A stretch of 64,000 nucleotides of DNA from Roseicella sp. DB1501. Lineage in GTDB: Bacteria; Pseudomonadota; Alphaproteobacteria; Acetobacterales; Acetobacteraceae. Location of the stretch: NCBI RefSeq assembly GCF_013112485.1, contig NZ_JABFHG010000007.1, positions 186,001 through 250,000 on the forward strand, written 5' to 3'. Positions 34,237 through 43,202 of this stretch are shown in pieces. The first letter of the stretch is position 1. Each line of letters begins with the position of its first letter. The translations under genes and the position numbers were made by a program. The notes under the pieces are model-generated. The model worked only from the letters and a program-made list of their open reading frames with translations. It did no database searches and had not been told where the DNA came from.

Positions 34237-36027
34237 CTACTTCTTGCCCGGCAACACGCTGCTCAGCACCTGCTTCGCGGTGTTGACGATCACGCTGCCC
34301 TCCTCCGGATCGGGGCTGAGCAGGGTGGAGGTGAAGGCCTTCATCTGCGCCAGGGTGATGTGCGGCGGCAGCGGCGGTACGTTAGGGTCGGTCCTGACCT
34401 CCAGCACCACCGGCCGGTCCGCCGCCAGCGCCTCCTCCCAGGCCGAGCCGAGCCGGTCGGGATCCTCGACGAGGATGCCGCGCAGCCCGATCAGCTCGGC
34501 GAAGCGGTGATAGGGGACGTCGGGGATGCTCTGCGTCGCCTCGAATTTCGGGTCGCCCTCCTGCACCCGCTGCTCCCAGGTTACCTGGTTCAGGTCCTGG
34601 TTGTTGAAGACGCAGCAGACCCAGGTTGGACTGGCCCAGTCTTTCCAGTACTTCGCCACGGTGATCAGCTCGGCCATGTTGTTCATCTGCATGGCGCCGT
34701 CGCCGACCAGGGCGATGACCGGCCGGTCGGGATGCGCGAGCTTGGCGGCGATCGCATAGGGCACCGCCGCGCCCATCGAGGCGAGGCCGCCGGAGAGCGA
34801 GGCCATCATGCCGCGGCGCATCTTCACGTCCCGCGCATACCAGTTGGCGCAGGAGCCGCTGTCGCTGGTGACGATGGCCCGCTCCGGCAGGCGCGGCGAG
34901 AGCTCCCAGGTCACCCGCTGCGGGTTCACCGGCTTGGCCGGCTGCATCGCCCGGTCCTCCAGCACGCCCCACCAGTCGCGCACCTCCTTCTCGATGCCCT
35001 CGCGCCAGGAACGGTCCTGCTTCTGCTCGAGCAGCGGCAGCAGCGCCCGCAGCGTCTCCGCGCTATCGCCGGTGAGGTTCACCTCCATCGGGTAGCGCAG
35101 GCTGAGCATCCCGGGCTGGATGTCGATCTGCACCCCGCGCGCCTGGCCTTCCTTCGGCAGGAACTCGGAATAGGGGAAGCCGGAGCCGACCATGAGCAGC
35201 GTGTCGCAACCGTTCATCAGCTCCCAGCTCGGCCGGGTGCCGAGCAGGCCGATGGAGCCGGTGACCCAGGGCAGGTCGTCCGGCAGCGCCGCCTTGCCGA
35301 GCAGCGCCTTGGCAAGGCCAGCCTGCAGCCGGTCGGCCACCGCGATCACCTCGTCGGTCGCCTGCAGCGCCCCCGCACCGACCAGCATGGCGACGCGCTT
35401 TCCCTCGTTCAGCACCGCAGCGGCGCGGCGCAGCTCCTCGTCATAGGGCACGACCTTCGGCGCCGCGTAGCCGATGCCGGAATGCACCGTGCCGTGCTTG
35501 CGCGGCGGCTCCTCATAGGGCTCGTCCTGCAGGTCGTTGGGGAAGACGAGGGCGGTGACGCGCCGCTCGGCGATGGCGATGCGCACCGCGCGGTCCACCA
35601 GGTGGCGGACCTGCGGCGGCGTCATCGCCTGCTGCACGAAGGCGCCGGCGACGTCCTTGAGCATCGCCGGCAGGTCGAGCTCCTGCTGGTAGTGCCCGCC
35701 CACCGCCGCGCGCGCCTGCTGCCCGACGATGGCCAGCACCGGCTGGTGGTCGAGCCGCGCATCGTAGAGCCCGGTGACGAGATGCGAGGCGCCGGGGCCG
35801 GAGGTGGCGATGCAGACGCCGAGCTCGCCGGTGAACTTGGCATGGGCGGAGGCCATGAAGGCCGCCATCTCCTCATGCCGCACCTGCACGAAGGCGATCT
35901 TGTCGGTGCCGAAGCGGTTCAGCGCGCCGAGCAACCCGTTGATGCCGTCGCCGGGATAGCCGAAGACGCGCCGCACGCCCCATTGATGCAGCCGTTCCCA
36001 GAAGAAATCACCAACCGTCTGGCTCAT
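34237..36027 (-). CDS. Thiamine pyrophosphate-dependent enzyme (pyruvate oxidase/acetolactate synthase family)
   Basis: A 596-residue TPP enzyme. The N-terminal Pyr domain has GYPGDGINGLLGAL and the activating Glu in VQVRHEEMAAF; the middle domain binds a nucleotide; the C-terminal PP domain carries GDGAMQMNNMAELITV and the NNQDLNQVTWEQR stretch. The overall form fits the PoxB-like 'TPP-requiring' group rather than anabolic IlvB, and no IlvN regulatory subunit follows. It would decarboxylate pyruvate or another 2-oxoacid. ATG 36027 is preferred over the longer frame to 36090, with GGAGCG ahead of it. It converges on the carboxyltransferase operon and seems to be its own transcription unit. 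Confidence 0.88.
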   Translation of the reverse strand: MSQTVGDFFWERLHQWGVRRVFGYPGDGINGLLGALNRFGTDKIAFVQVRHEEMAAFMASAHAKFTGELGVCIATSGPGASHLVTGLYDARLDHQPVLAIVGQQARAAVGGHYQQELDLPAMLKDVAGAFVQQAMTPPQVRHLVDRAVRIAIAERRVTALVFPNDLQDEPYEEPPRKHGTVHSGIGYAAPKVVPYDEELRRAAAVLNEGKRVAMLVGAGALQATDEVIAVADRLQAGLAKALLGKAALPDDLPWVTGSIGLLGTRPSWELMNGCDTLLMVGSGFPYSEFLPKEGQARGVQIDIQPGMLSLRYPMEVNLTGDSAETLRALLPLLEQKQDRSWREGIEKEVRDWWGVLEDRAMQPAKPVNPQRVTWELSPRLPERAIVTSDSGSCANWYARDVKMRRGMMASLSGGLASMGAAVPYAIAAKLAHPDRPVIALVGDGAMQMNNMAELITVAKYWKDWASPTWVCCVFNNQDLNQVTWEQRVQEGDPKFEATQSIPDVPYHRFAELIGLRGILVEDPDRLGSAWEEALAADRPVVLEVRTDPNVPPLPPHITLAQMKAFTSTLLSPDPEEGSVIVNTAKQVLSSVLPGKK

Positions 36028-36148
36028 GGAGGCGCTCCATCGCTTGGATGGGCCCGCGCGATCATGCCGGCATGGCCCGTGCTCGGGCACTTCAACGGCC
36101 CTGACGCGGCAGGGTCGCGAGACGTTCCGGCGCCCAGACCGCGCGCCA

Positions 36149-36249
36149 GAGCGTGATCGCTTAAGGTGGACTCACCGAAAAGCGTGAATCACGCGCTCAA
36201 ACAACGGCCTGGACCATGATCCGTGCACCTGTGTGAGCGGATCATGGTC
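36149..36249 (+). repeat. 101-bp double-hairpin intergenic repeat, copy A
   Basis: Matches 56242-56342 in inverted orientation over exactly 101 bp, with about ten substitutions and no gaps. One half pairs GAGCGTGAT with ATCACGCGCTC; the other pairs GACCATGATCCG with CGGATCATGGTC perfectly. Two adjacent hairpins with a conserved spacer are typical of REP/BIME-like or non-autonomous palindromic elements. No coding capacity. Confidence 0.9.
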
Positions 36250-36267
36250 TGGAGCGAAGCGTGGGAG

Positions 36268-36292
36268 GGCGCGAACGCTCGGACGCGTGAAT
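36268..36292. repeat. 25-bp motif shared with 50621-50645
   Basis: The two sites, 14 kb apart and both intergenic, agree at 22 of 25 positions around the core GAACGC-CGGACGC-TGAAT. It may be a fragment of another dispersed intergenic element. Confidence 0.5.
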
Positions 36293-36315
36293 CCGCCCTG
36301 AGAACAAGAAACCAC

Positions 36316-36351
36316 AGCGGGGCAGCATTCAATGCTGAATCCTGCCCCGCT
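36316..36351 (-). terminator. Hairpin terminator of the coiled-coil protein gene
   Basis: AGCGGGGCAGCATTCA and TGAATCCTGCCCCGCT form a 16-bp stem with one mismatch and a 4-nt loop, starting 14 bp after the stop codon at 36366. On the minus strand the sequence that follows (GTGGTTTCTTGTTCT) is T-rich, as expected of an intrinsic terminator. Confidence 0.75.
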
Positions 36352-36365
36352 GTAGAAGGGCGGCC

Positions 36366-36737
36366 TCAGCGCCGCGGCCGGGCTGCGCCGCCGGGCCGGC
36401 CATCCAGCCGCCGCAGCGCGCGCCGCAGCAGCCAGCCATGCAGGCCCGCCGCGCGCTCGAGCGCGGCGCGCAGGGTCTTCAGCTCGCCCTCGGCGCGGGA
36501 GCGGGCGAGCGCCGCCTCGACAGCCAGGCCGCGCGCCACCTTCTGCCCTTCCTCGAGCTCGGCGATCCGCCGCGCCGCCAGCGGCTCGCCACCGCCCTGC
36601 TCGAGCTGCCGGATGCGCGCCTGCGCCTGGGTCAGCTCGCGGCGCAGCCGGTCGATCTCGGCCCGCAACTCGGCGAAACCGCCTTCCGGGACATTGCCCT
36701 TCTGGGGGCCGCTCCTGCGGGATGGACGTCGGCTCAT
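36366..36737 (-). CDS. Small basic coiled-coil protein
   Basis: A 123-residue cytoplasmic protein, Arg-rich at both ends, with a heptad-like middle (FAELRAEIDRLRRELTQAQA and following, ~30-100) that should form a coiled coil. GGAGGCGAGGAAG lies before ATG 36737, which is better than the longer frame to 36908. It starts 23 bp after the stop of the histidine phosphatase gene on the same strand and has a good terminator, so it is the end of that transcript. No family recognised; a scaffold or nucleoid-associated role would suit the charge, but is a guess. Confidence 0.7.
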   Translation of the reverse strand: MSRRPSRRSGPQKGNVPEGGFAELRAEIDRLRRELTQAQARIRQLEQGGGEPLAARRIAELEEGQKVARGLAVEAALARSRAEGELKTLRAALERAAGLHGWLLRRALRRLDGRPGGAARPRR

Positions 36738-36759
36738 GCTTCCTCGCCTCCGAAGCCGC

Positions 36760-37344
36760 TCAGGCCTCCGCGGCCAGCGCCGCCGGCGCCAGGTCCCAGG
36801 CCTTGGCGCCGGGCCCGGGCGGCGTGCAGCGGATCGGCAGGGCGTTCGGCGTGCGAACATTCGGCTCATGCCCGAAGGCGAGCCGCAGCGCGCGGAACAG
36901 CGCGCCATGCGCCACCACCAGCACCGGGCCGGGCTGCGCCGTCGCTCGGTTCACCGCCGCGACGGCGCGGGCGAGCAAGGTGGCGAAATCCTCGGCGCCT
37001 TCGGGCGTGTAGGTCCCGGCGATCCAGTCGTCGTACCAGTCGCCCATCGGCTTGCCTTCCTGCTCGCCGAAATTGACCTCCTTCAGCCCGTCATCGAGGG
37101 CCACCGGCAGGCCGAGCGCCTCGGCGGCGATCTCGGCCGTCCGTCGGGCGCGCAGCAGGGGCGAGGTGACGATGGTGGCGATGCCGCCGATGCCCTGCAG
37201 CGTGCGCGCCGCGCGCTCCGCCTGGGCCAGCCCGACCGCGTTCAGCGGAATGTCGGTATGGCCCTGGGAGAGGCCCTGCGCGTTCCAGTCGGTCTCGCCA
37301 TGGCGAAGAAACCAGAAGGGTATCGGGTTCAGCCTCTCCGCCAT
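36760..37344 (-). CDS. Histidine phosphatase-family protein (phosphoglycerate mutase-like)
   Basis: A 194-residue cytoplasmic enzyme of branch 1 of the histidine phosphatase superfamily. The phospho-acceptor is His15 in FLRHGETDWNAQG; TSPLLRARRTAEI supplies the phosphate-binding arginines; Glu in KEVNFGEQEG is the acid/base; and the second catalytic His is in VLVVAHGAL. It is shorter than true dPGM, which favours a broad-range phosphatase over glycolytic mutase. The substrate is unknown. It is followed by the coiled-coil gene in one likely transcript. Confidence 0.92.
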   Translation of the reverse strand: MAERLNPIPFWFLRHGETDWNAQGLSQGHTDIPLNAVGLAQAERAARTLQGIGGIATIVTSPLLRARRTAEIAAEALGLPVALDDGLKEVNFGEQEGKPMGDWYDDWIAGTYTPEGAEDFATLLARAVAAVNRATAQPGPVLVVAHGALFRALRLAFGHEPNVRTPNALPIRCTPPGPGAKAWDLAPAALAAEA

Positions 37345-37450
37345 GCGGTCCTCATCCTCCTCGTGGGCCGGCCATCGGCCCCAGGGGAGGCCCGCAGCGC
37401 GACCGCCGCCCGGCCTCCTGTTGGCGCCGGGAGCCAGGCGCGGTCAAGCC

Positions 37451-38068
37451 TCAGGCCAGGCCCTCGGCCTTGAGCACCCGCTGCACCGAGGGGCGGGCCT
37501 TCATGCGCTCGTAATGCTTCGCCACATTCGCCGGCAGGGGCTTCTTCAGCCGGTCGCCCCACCAGAAGGAGAGATAGAACAGCGCGCTGTCGGCGAAGGA
37601 GAAATCGCCGAGCAACCAGTCCTTGCCCTCCAGCGCCTTGTCGAATACGCCGAGGCCCTTGCTGAAGATCTCCTCGCCCCGCGCCTTCACCGCCGGGTGG
37701 TCGGCTTCCGAGGGCGCGAAATTCGCAGGACGGAAGATGCGCGAGAAGCCCTGCATGTGCAGGGTGGCGACGGCGTAGTCGGTGAACTCCAGCGCCCGGG
37801 CGAGACCATCGGCGCCCTGCGGCAGCAGCTTCGCCTCAGGGAAGGTGCCGGCGAGCCAGACCGCGATCGCCGGATACTCGGTCAGCACGCTGCCATCGTC
37901 GCGGACGAGGGTCGGGACCTTGGATTTCGGGTTGATCGCGGTGAAGGCCGGCTGGAATTGGCCGCCCTCCCGCAGGTTGACCGCCTCGGCCTCGTAGGGC
38001 GTGCCTATTTCCTCGAGCAGCACATGGATGCCGATGGAACAGGCACCGGGCGAATAATAGAGCTTCAT
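37451..38068 (-). CDS. Glutathione S-transferase, beta-like class
   Basis: A 205-residue glutathione S-transferase. The thioredoxin-fold N domain starts MKLYYSPGACSIGIHVLLEE, where Cys10 is the residue that beta-class bacterial GSTs use; KVPTLV and LTEYPAIAVWLA contact glutathione. The C domain is all-helical with DWLLGDFSFADSALFY. GGGAGG precedes the ATG; the longer frame to 38134 is not needed. It stands alone between the phosphatase gene and the structured element at 38195. Role in detoxification or stress defence is inferred from family. Confidence 0.93.
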   Translation of the reverse strand: MKLYYSPGACSIGIHVLLEEIGTPYEAEAVNLREGGQFQPAFTAINPKSKVPTLVRDDGSVLTEYPAIAVWLAGTFPEAKLLPQGADGLARALEFTDYAVATLHMQGFSRIFRPANFAPSEADHPAVKARGEEIFSKGLGVFDKALEGKDWLLGDFSFADSALFYLSFWWGDRLKKPLPANVAKHYERMKARPSVQRVLKAEGLA

Positions 38069-38194
38069 GACGTCCCTCCCCCTGGGTTGGGATGCCGAGG
38101 TTACCGCCTGCCAGCCGCTTGCATAACCCGGCACGCTCGCTTCACGCCTACGCGAAGGGGACTTACCAACCCGCCATGATCTGATAGGTTGATG

Positions 38195-38289
38195 ACAAGG
38201 CGCCGACGATCCACCGTACTACCGGCCGAACGCACTTACGGGGCCTCGAAGGGAAACCAACAACCGCTTCGGGATCGTCGGCGCCTGTC
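38195..38289. ncRNA. Candidate structured RNA with three-way junction
   Basis: A perfect 15-bp inverted repeat (AGGCGCCGACGATCC 38198-38212; GGATCGTCGGCGCCT 38272-38286), extended by GAC/GTC across a one-base bulge, encloses two smaller stems: CCGTA 38214-38218 with TACGG 38237-38241, and CGAAG 38247-38251 with CTTCG 38267-38271. Both strands fold alike, so the strand is not decided. It lies 16 bp after the prs stop codon and may be a processed sRNA, a large terminator of prs, or a mobile palindrome. It does not fit a tRNA. Confidence 0.55.
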
Positions 38290-38304
38290 GGAGCAGGCCT
38301 GCCC

Positions 38305-39237
38305 TTAGTTGAAGAGCGAGGAGACGGAACTCTCGTCCGAAATCCGGCGCACCGCCTCGGCCATGAGCGGGGCGATGGTGATCTGCCGGATGTTCGAGGA
38401 GATCCGCACCGCCTCGGTGGCCAGGATGCTGTCCGTCACCGTCATGTTCTCGATCGGCGAGGCGCCCACCCGGGCGACCGCGCCGCCCGAGAAAACCCCG
38501 TGCGTCACATAGACCGAGACGCCGTTGGCGCCGTTCTTGATGAGCGCTTCGGCGGCATTGCACAGCGTGCCGCCGGAATCGACGATGTCATCGATCAGGA
38601 TGCAGTGCCGCCCCTCGACCTCGCCGATCACGTTCATCACCTCGGAGACGCCGGCCCGCGGGCGGCGCTTGTCGATGATGGCGAGATCGGTGTGCAGCCG
38701 CGCCGCCAGCGCCCGGGCACGCACCACGCCGCCGACATCAGGTGAGACCACCATCAGCTCGCGGCCGCGGTAGCGCTCCTGGATGTCGCGGGTGAAGAGC
38801 GGCGCGGCGAAGAGGTTGTCGACCGGGATGTCGAAGAAGCCCTGGATCTGCGCCGCGTGCAGATCCATCGTCAGCACCCGGTGCGCGCCGGCCGCGGTGA
38901 TGAGGTTCGCCACCAGCTTGGCAGAGATCGGGGTGCGGGAGCCGGATTTCCGGTCCTGCCGCGCATAGCCGAAATAGGGGATCACGGCCGTGACCCGCCG
39001 GGCGCTCGCGCGGCGCAGGGCATCCAGCGTGATCAGCAGCTCCATCAGGTTGTCGTTCGCCGGGTAGCTGGTGCTCTGCACCACGAAGACGTCCTCGCCG
39101 CGGACGTTCTCGTTGATCTCGACGAAGACCTCCATATCCGCGAAGCGCCGGATGGAGGCGCTGGTGAGCGGCAGGCCGAGCGCGGCCGCGACCGCTTCTG
39201 CCAGGGGCCGGTTGCTGTTGCAGGCGACGATCTTCAT
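38305..39237 (-). CDS. prs: Ribose-phosphate pyrophosphokinase
   Basis: A 310-residue PRPP synthase: ribose 5-phosphate + ATP to PRPP + AMP, feeding purine, pyrimidine, histidine and NAD synthesis. Key blocks are present: [40 protein letters not shown] (ATP-binding flexible loop), [35 protein letters not shown] and the PRPP-binding [17 protein letters not shown] 39237 starts MKIVACNSN as in the family; GAGGAGAG lies upstream, and the longer frame to 39315 is spurious. It is divergent from the fliF operon (272 bp between the starts). The candidate structured RNA follows its stop. Confidence 0.97.
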   Translation of the reverse strand: MKIVACNSNRPLAEAVAAALGLPLTSASIRRFADMEVFVEINENVRGEDVFVVQSTSYPANDNLMELLITLDALRRASARRVTAVIPYFGYARQDRKSGSRTPISAKLVANLITAAGAHRVLTMDLHAAQIQGFFDIPVDNLFAAPLFTRDIQERYRGRELMVVSPDVGGVVRARALAARLHTDLAIIDKRRPRAGVSEVMNVIGEVEGRHCILIDDIVDSGGTLCNAAEALIKNGANGVSVYVTHGVFSGGAVARVGASPIENMTVTDSILATEAVRISSNIRQITIAPLMAEAVRRISDESSVSSLFN

Positions 39238-39509
39238 GGTCCGCCGGACCCTCTCTCCTCGCGACCCCAGCGCCGCCGATGCACCGCTTTCCGCACGGTG
39301 GGCGGGACATATCAAGCTGACGAAACCGTGTAAATCGCACTCGCCGCAGGGCTGTGTCCCGGCGGCCGGGCGGCTTTACCGCTTCGCAACCCTCCATGCG
39401 GCAAATCTTGCCCCCCGGCGGCGCCTTGCCCCCGCCTGCCTGCCTATCCCCTGGGCAGCGGCGGCGGCAGGTCCGGCCAGCGCCGGGACGGGTCACAGGA
39501 GGTGGCTGC

Positions 39510-41156
39510 ATGGGCGGGGTGATCGCCGGGCTGAAGGCGCTCGGGCCGAAGCGGCTGCTCGCCCTCGGCGGCGTCGGGGTTGTCCTGCTCGGCCTGCTCG
39601 CCGTGCTCGCGCTGCGCGCCAGCGAGCCGGAGATGGCGCCGCTCTTCGGGGAATTGGAACCGCGTGACGCCGCCGCGGTGGTTGCCGCGCTGGAGCGGCA
39701 GAAGATCCCCTATCGCCTCGCCGCCGGCGGCACCCAGGTGCTGGCCCCGGCCGAGCAGGCGCCGCGGCTCCGCCTGTTGCTGGCGCGCGAGGGGCTGCCG
39801 GCCGGCGGCGGCGTCGGCTGGGAGATCTTCGACCGCGGCGAGAGCCTGACCACCACGCCCTTTCAGCAGGATGTGAACAAGCTGCGCGCCCTGGAGGGCG
39901 AGCTGGCCCGCACCATCCGCGGCATCGCCGGAGTGCGGGCCGCCCGCGTCCACTTGGTGCTGCCGCGGCGCGAGGCCTTCTCGCGCGAGCGCGGCGAGGC
40001 GCAGGCGAGCGTGGTCCTGGCCATGCAGGGCACCCAGCGCCTGGATGCCGAGGGCGTGCAGGCGGTGCTGCACCTCGTCGCCACCGCCGTGCCAGGGCTG
40101 AAGCCGCAGCACATCTCGGTCGTCGACAGCCGTGGCACCCTGCTCGCCCGCGGCGGCCAGACCCTCGCCGGCGCCGCCATGACCCAGTCGCAGGAGGAGC
40201 TGCGCCGGGCGCAGGAGATGCGCCTCGGCCGCGCCGTGGAGGAGCTGCTGGAGCGCAGCCTCGGCGCCGGACGGGTGCGGGCCGAGGCGACGGTCGAGAT
40301 GGATTTCGACCGCATCGAGACGCGCGAGGAGCGCTTCGACCCCGAGAATCAGGTCGCCCGCAGCCAGCAGAGCAGCAGCGAGCAGAACCGCGGCGCCGAG
40401 CCGCCGCCGACCACCGTCGCCGGCAACCTGCCCGGCACCGAACCCCCAGGCGGCGGCGGGAGCCAGGAGAATCGCTCGGAGGAAACCACGAATTTCGAGA
40501 TCGGCCGCACCACCCGCAACACGCTGCGCGAGCATCCGGTGATCCGCCGCATCTCCCTCGCCGTGCTGGTCGATGGCGTGACCGAGCCGGCCGAGAGCAG
40601 CGGCCCGCCGCGCTGGCGCGAGCGCAGCGCCGAGGAGCTGGCGCGCATCGCCACACTCGCGCGCAGCGCCATCGGCTTCGACGAGAAGCGCGGCGACAAG
40701 GTCGAGGTGGTCTCGATGCGCTTCGCCGAGGAAGCACTGGGCGCGGAGCCGCCGGAGCGGTTCCTCGGCCTGCCGCTCTCCCCGGCCCTCGGTACGCGGC
40801 TGGTCGAGAGCGCCCTGCTCGCCCTCGTCGCCCTCCTCGCCATCCTGCTGATCGGGCGCCCGATGGTCGGCCGCATCACCGCGAGCCTGATGCCGGTGCC
40901 GGCGCTGGCCGGAGCGGGCGGCGCCCTGCCGGGCTCGATGCTGCCCGGTGCGGCGGAGGAGGCCGCGGCGCTACCCGGCGGCGAGACCGCCGCCCTGCCG
41001 CCCGGCGCCGCCGGCGAGGGCATGGTCAGCCTCGCGCATGTGCAGGGCCAGATGCGCGCCTCCTCGCTCAACGCCCTCGTCAACCTCGTCCAGAGCCACC
41101 CGGACGAGAGCCTTGCGGTCATCCGACGGTGGCTCGACCCGGAGAATGCGCGATGA
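39510..41156 (+). CDS. fliF: Flagellar MS-ring protein FliF
   Basis: A 548-residue inner-membrane protein that forms the MS ring of the flagellar basal body and houses the export gate. Two membrane segments (~20-40 and ~430-450) bracket the periplasmic ring-building motifs, with YscJ-like [39 protein letters not shown] and [19 protein letters not shown]. The C-terminal FliG-binding tail is conserved ([20 protein letters not shown], then RRWLDPENA). AGGAGGT at 39498 precedes ATG 39510. It opens the flagellar operon and its stop overlaps fliG as ATGA. Confidence 0.97.
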   Translation: MGGVIAGLKALGPKRLLALGGVGVVLLGLLAVLALRASEPEMAPLFGELEPRDAAAVVAALERQKIPYRLAAGGTQVLAPAEQAPRLRLLLAREGLPAGGGVGWEIFDRGESLTTTPFQQDVNKLRALEGELARTIRGIAGVRAARVHLVLPRREAFSRERGEAQASVVLAMQGTQRLDAEGVQAVLHLVATAVPGLKPQHISVVDSRGTLLARGGQTLAGAAMTQSQEELRRAQEMRLGRAVEELLERSLGAGRVRAEATVEMDFDRIETREERFDPENQVARSQQSSSEQNRGAEPPPTTVAGNLPGTEPPGGGGSQENRSEETTNFEIGRTTRNTLREHPVIRRISLAVLVDGVTEPAESSGPPRWRERSAEELARIATLARSAIGFDEKRGDKVEVVSMRFAEEALGAEPPERFLGLPLSPALGTRLVESALLALVALLAILLIGRPMVGRITASLMPVPALAGAGGALPGSMLPGAAEEAAALPGGETAALPPGAAGEGMVSLAHVQGQMRASSLNALVNLVQSHPDESLAVIRRWLDPENAR

Positions 41157-42157
41157 GCGGCATCCGCCAGATGACCGGGCCGCAGAAGGCGGCCGCCCTG
41201 ATGCTGGCGCTCGGCGAGGAGCATGCGGCCGCCCTCTTCGCCCGCATGCATGAGGACGAGATCCGCGACCTCTCCGCCGCCATGGCCTCGCTCGGCACCG
41301 TGCCGGCCGCGGCGATCGAGGAGCTCTGCCGCGAGTTCGGGGAAAATCTCGGCCAGGCGGGCACGCTGATCGGCAGCTACGAGAGCACCGAGCGGCTGCT
41401 CCTCAAGACGCTGCCGAAGGACCGCGTCGCCCAGATCATGGAGGAGATCCGCGGCCCCGCGGGCCGCACCATGTGGGACAAGCTGGGCAACGTGAACGAG
41501 GCGGTGCTGGCGAACTACCTGAAGAATGAATACCCGCAGACCGTCGCCGTGGTGCTCACCAAGGTCCGCAGCGACCATGCCGCCCGCGTGCTCTCCCTGC
41601 TGCCGGAGGGCTTCGCCATGGAGGTCGTCATGCGCATGCTGCGCATGGAGACGGTGCAGAAGGAGGCGCTCGAGGGCGTCGAGCGCACGCTGAAGGCGGA
41701 GTTCATGTCGAACCTCGCCCGCTCGCAGCGGCGCGACGCGCACGAGATGATGGCGGAGATCTTCAATAACCTGGACCGCCAGGCCGAGGGCCGCATCCTC
41801 GCCGCACTTGAGGAGCGCAACCGCGAGTCCGCCGAGCGCATCCGCGGCCTCATGTTCACCTTCGAGGACCTGCAGCGCGTCGACGGCGCCGGGCTGCAGG
41901 CGCTGCTGCGGGCGGTGGAGAAGGACAAGCTGGCGCTGGCGCTCAAGGGCGCCTCGGAGCAGCTGCGCGAGATGTTCATGCGCAACCTCACCGAGCGCGC
42001 CTCCAAGCTGCTGCGCGACGATATCGCCGCGCTCGGCCCGGTGCGGCTGCGCGACGTGGACGAGGCGCAGGCGACCATCGTGCTGCTCGCCAAGGACATG
42101 GCGGCGCAGGGCCAGATCCAGCTCCAGGATGGCCGCGAGGAGGAGATGGTGCAGTGA
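41153..42157 (+). CDS. fliG: Flagellar motor switch protein FliG
   Basis: A 334-residue cytoplasmic rotor protein that couples the stator to rotation. The N domain ([20 protein letters not shown]) binds FliF; the middle domain has the EHPQ-like [14 protein letters not shown]; the C domain carries the charged torque helix ([20 protein letters not shown] and [13 protein letters not shown]). The ATG overlaps the fliF stop, so the two are coupled. The frame before residue 1 is open (41129) but the family start is MSGIRQM. The GTG of fliH overlaps its stop. Confidence 0.97.
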   Translation: MSGIRQMTGPQKAAALMLALGEEHAAALFARMHEDEIRDLSAAMASLGTVPAAAIEELCREFGENLGQAGTLIGSYESTERLLLKTLPKDRVAQIMEEIRGPAGRTMWDKLGNVNEAVLANYLKNEYPQTVAVVLTKVRSDHAARVLSLLPEGFAMEVVMRMLRMETVQKEALEGVERTLKAEFMSNLARSQRRDAHEMMAEIFNNLDRQAEGRILAALEERNRESAERIRGLMFTFEDLQRVDGAGLQALLRAVEKDKLALALKGASEQLREMFMRNLTERASKLLRDDIAALGPVRLRDVDEAQATIVLLAKDMAAQGQIQLQDGREEEMVQ

Positions 42158-42840
42158 GCGCCGCCTGGCAGCCGATCCGCGCCCCCCTGCCCTTCGCGCC
42201 CGCCGCCGGGCTGGCGGCGCCGGCCGATCTCCGCATGGCGCTCGTCATCCCCGATTTCGACGCGCCGGAAGCGCCGCCCTCGTCCGCGCCCGACCCGGCC
42301 CTGGCCGAGGCTGCCGCCCGGGACACGGCGGCGCTGGAGGCCAGCCTCGCCGCGGCGCGCGAGGCCGGCCTTGCCGAGGGCGCGGCGCAGGCGCGTGCCG
42401 AGGCCGCCGACAGCCTCGCGGCGCGGGAGGCCGTGGCGCTGGAGCGCATCGCCGCGGCGCTCAACGCCGCCGCCACCGAGGCGCGCGACGCGGCGCCGGA
42501 GGCGGCCGAGACATTGGCCGGGCTGCTGCTCGCCGCCCTCGATGCCGCGCTGCCCGAAGCGGCGGCGCGGCTGGCGCCGGAGGCGGCGGCCCGGCTCGCC
42601 GCTGATCTCCAGCCGCTGCTTGAGGAGGGCATCGCGGTGACGCTGCGCGTCGCGCCGGGCTGCGCCACCGCCGCGGCGGCCCGCATCGGCGATGCGCGGC
42701 TGACGGTGACCGAGGACCCGGCGCTGCCGCCGGGCGATGCCGCCGCCGCCTGGCGCGGCGGCGGGGCGGCGCTCTCGCTCGCGGCGCGGCGCCAGGCGGT
42801 GGCCGGGCTGCTGCGCGCATTCGATCTGCTGGAGGGATGA
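42154..42840 (+). CDS. fliH: Flagellar assembly protein FliH (FlbE-like)
   Basis: A 228-residue, very Ala-rich protein with the FliH profile: a variable Pro-rich N terminus (~1-50), a long coiled-coil middle (~50-130) and a compact C domain (~130-225). FliH/FlbE escorts the export ATPase FliI and localises it to the C ring. Sequence identity is low, so the call rests mainly on position between fliG and fliN, as in the Caulobacter fliF operon, and on composition. GTG start overlapping the fliG stop (GTGA). The fliI gene is not in the window. Confidence 0.82.
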   Translation: MSAAWQPIRAPLPFAPAAGLAAPADLRMALVIPDFDAPEAPPSSAPDPALAEAAARDTAALEASLAAAREAGLAEGAAQARAEAADSLAAREAVALERIAAALNAAATEARDAAPEAAETLAGLLLAALDAALPEAAARLAPEAAARLAADLQPLLEEGIAVTLRVAPGCATAAAARIGDARLTVTEDPALPPGDAAAAWRGGGAALSLAARRQAVAGLLRAFDLLEG

Positions 42841-42843
42841 GAC

Positions 42844-43170
42844 ATGGCCGAGGGCAGTAGCTTCGAAGCGGTGACGGCTGCGGAAGCCGGCAGCGGCCGC
42901 GCCGCCATGGGCGCCGCGGCCCGCGACCTCGAGGCGGTCTACGACATTCCCGTGCAGGTCAGCGCCGTGCTCGGCCGCGCCACCATGCAGGTCTCGCAGC
43001 TCCTCAAGCTCGGCCGCGGCGCGGTGGTGGAGCTCGACCGCAAGCTCGGCGAGGCAGTGGACATCTACGTCAACAACCGGCTCGTCGCGCGCGGCGAGGT
43101 GGTGATGGTGGAGGACAACCGCCTCGGCGTGACGATGACCGAGATCGTCAAATCCGACCGGCAGGGCTGA
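42844..43170 (+). CDS. fliN: Flagellar motor switch protein FliN
   Basis: A 108-residue C-ring protein that binds CheY-type regulators and export chaperones. The SpoA fold covers ~35-105 with LGRATMQVSQLLKLGRGAVV, ELDRKLGEAVDIYVNNRLVA and RGEVVMVEDNRLGVTMTEI, all strongly conserved. The ~30-residue N-terminal tail is short. It follows fliH after three bases and is separated from flbD by 32 bp. Confidence 0.96.
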   Translation: MAEGSSFEAVTAAEAGSGRAAMGAAARDLEAVYDIPVQVSAVLGRATMQVSQLLKLGRGAVVELDRKLGEAVDIYVNNRLVARGEVVMVEDNRLGVTMTEIVKSDRQG

Positions 43171-43202
43171 GCGATGCCGAATCCCGCCCCGGATGCCCGC
43201 GC

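Larger units (their letters stand above)
36028..36365. other. Intergenic region rich in repeats
   Basis: These 338 bp have no supportable gene. They contain a 101-bp double-hairpin repeat (36149-36249), a 25-bp motif shared with 50621-50645 (36268-36292) and a terminator-like hairpin (36316-36351). The first ~120 bp should hold the promoter of the TPP enzyme gene. Confidence 0.6.

Noticed and set aside
38198-38286. Possible tRNA with a long variable arm
   Set aside because: The outer stem is 15 bp, there is no T-loop GTTCGAATC-type sequence and no anticodon arm.
39390-39420. Possible sigma-54 promoter before fliF (CGGCA...TTGC)
   Set aside because: The GG and GC dinucleotides are eight bases apart instead of ten, so it does not fit the -24/-12 consensus.
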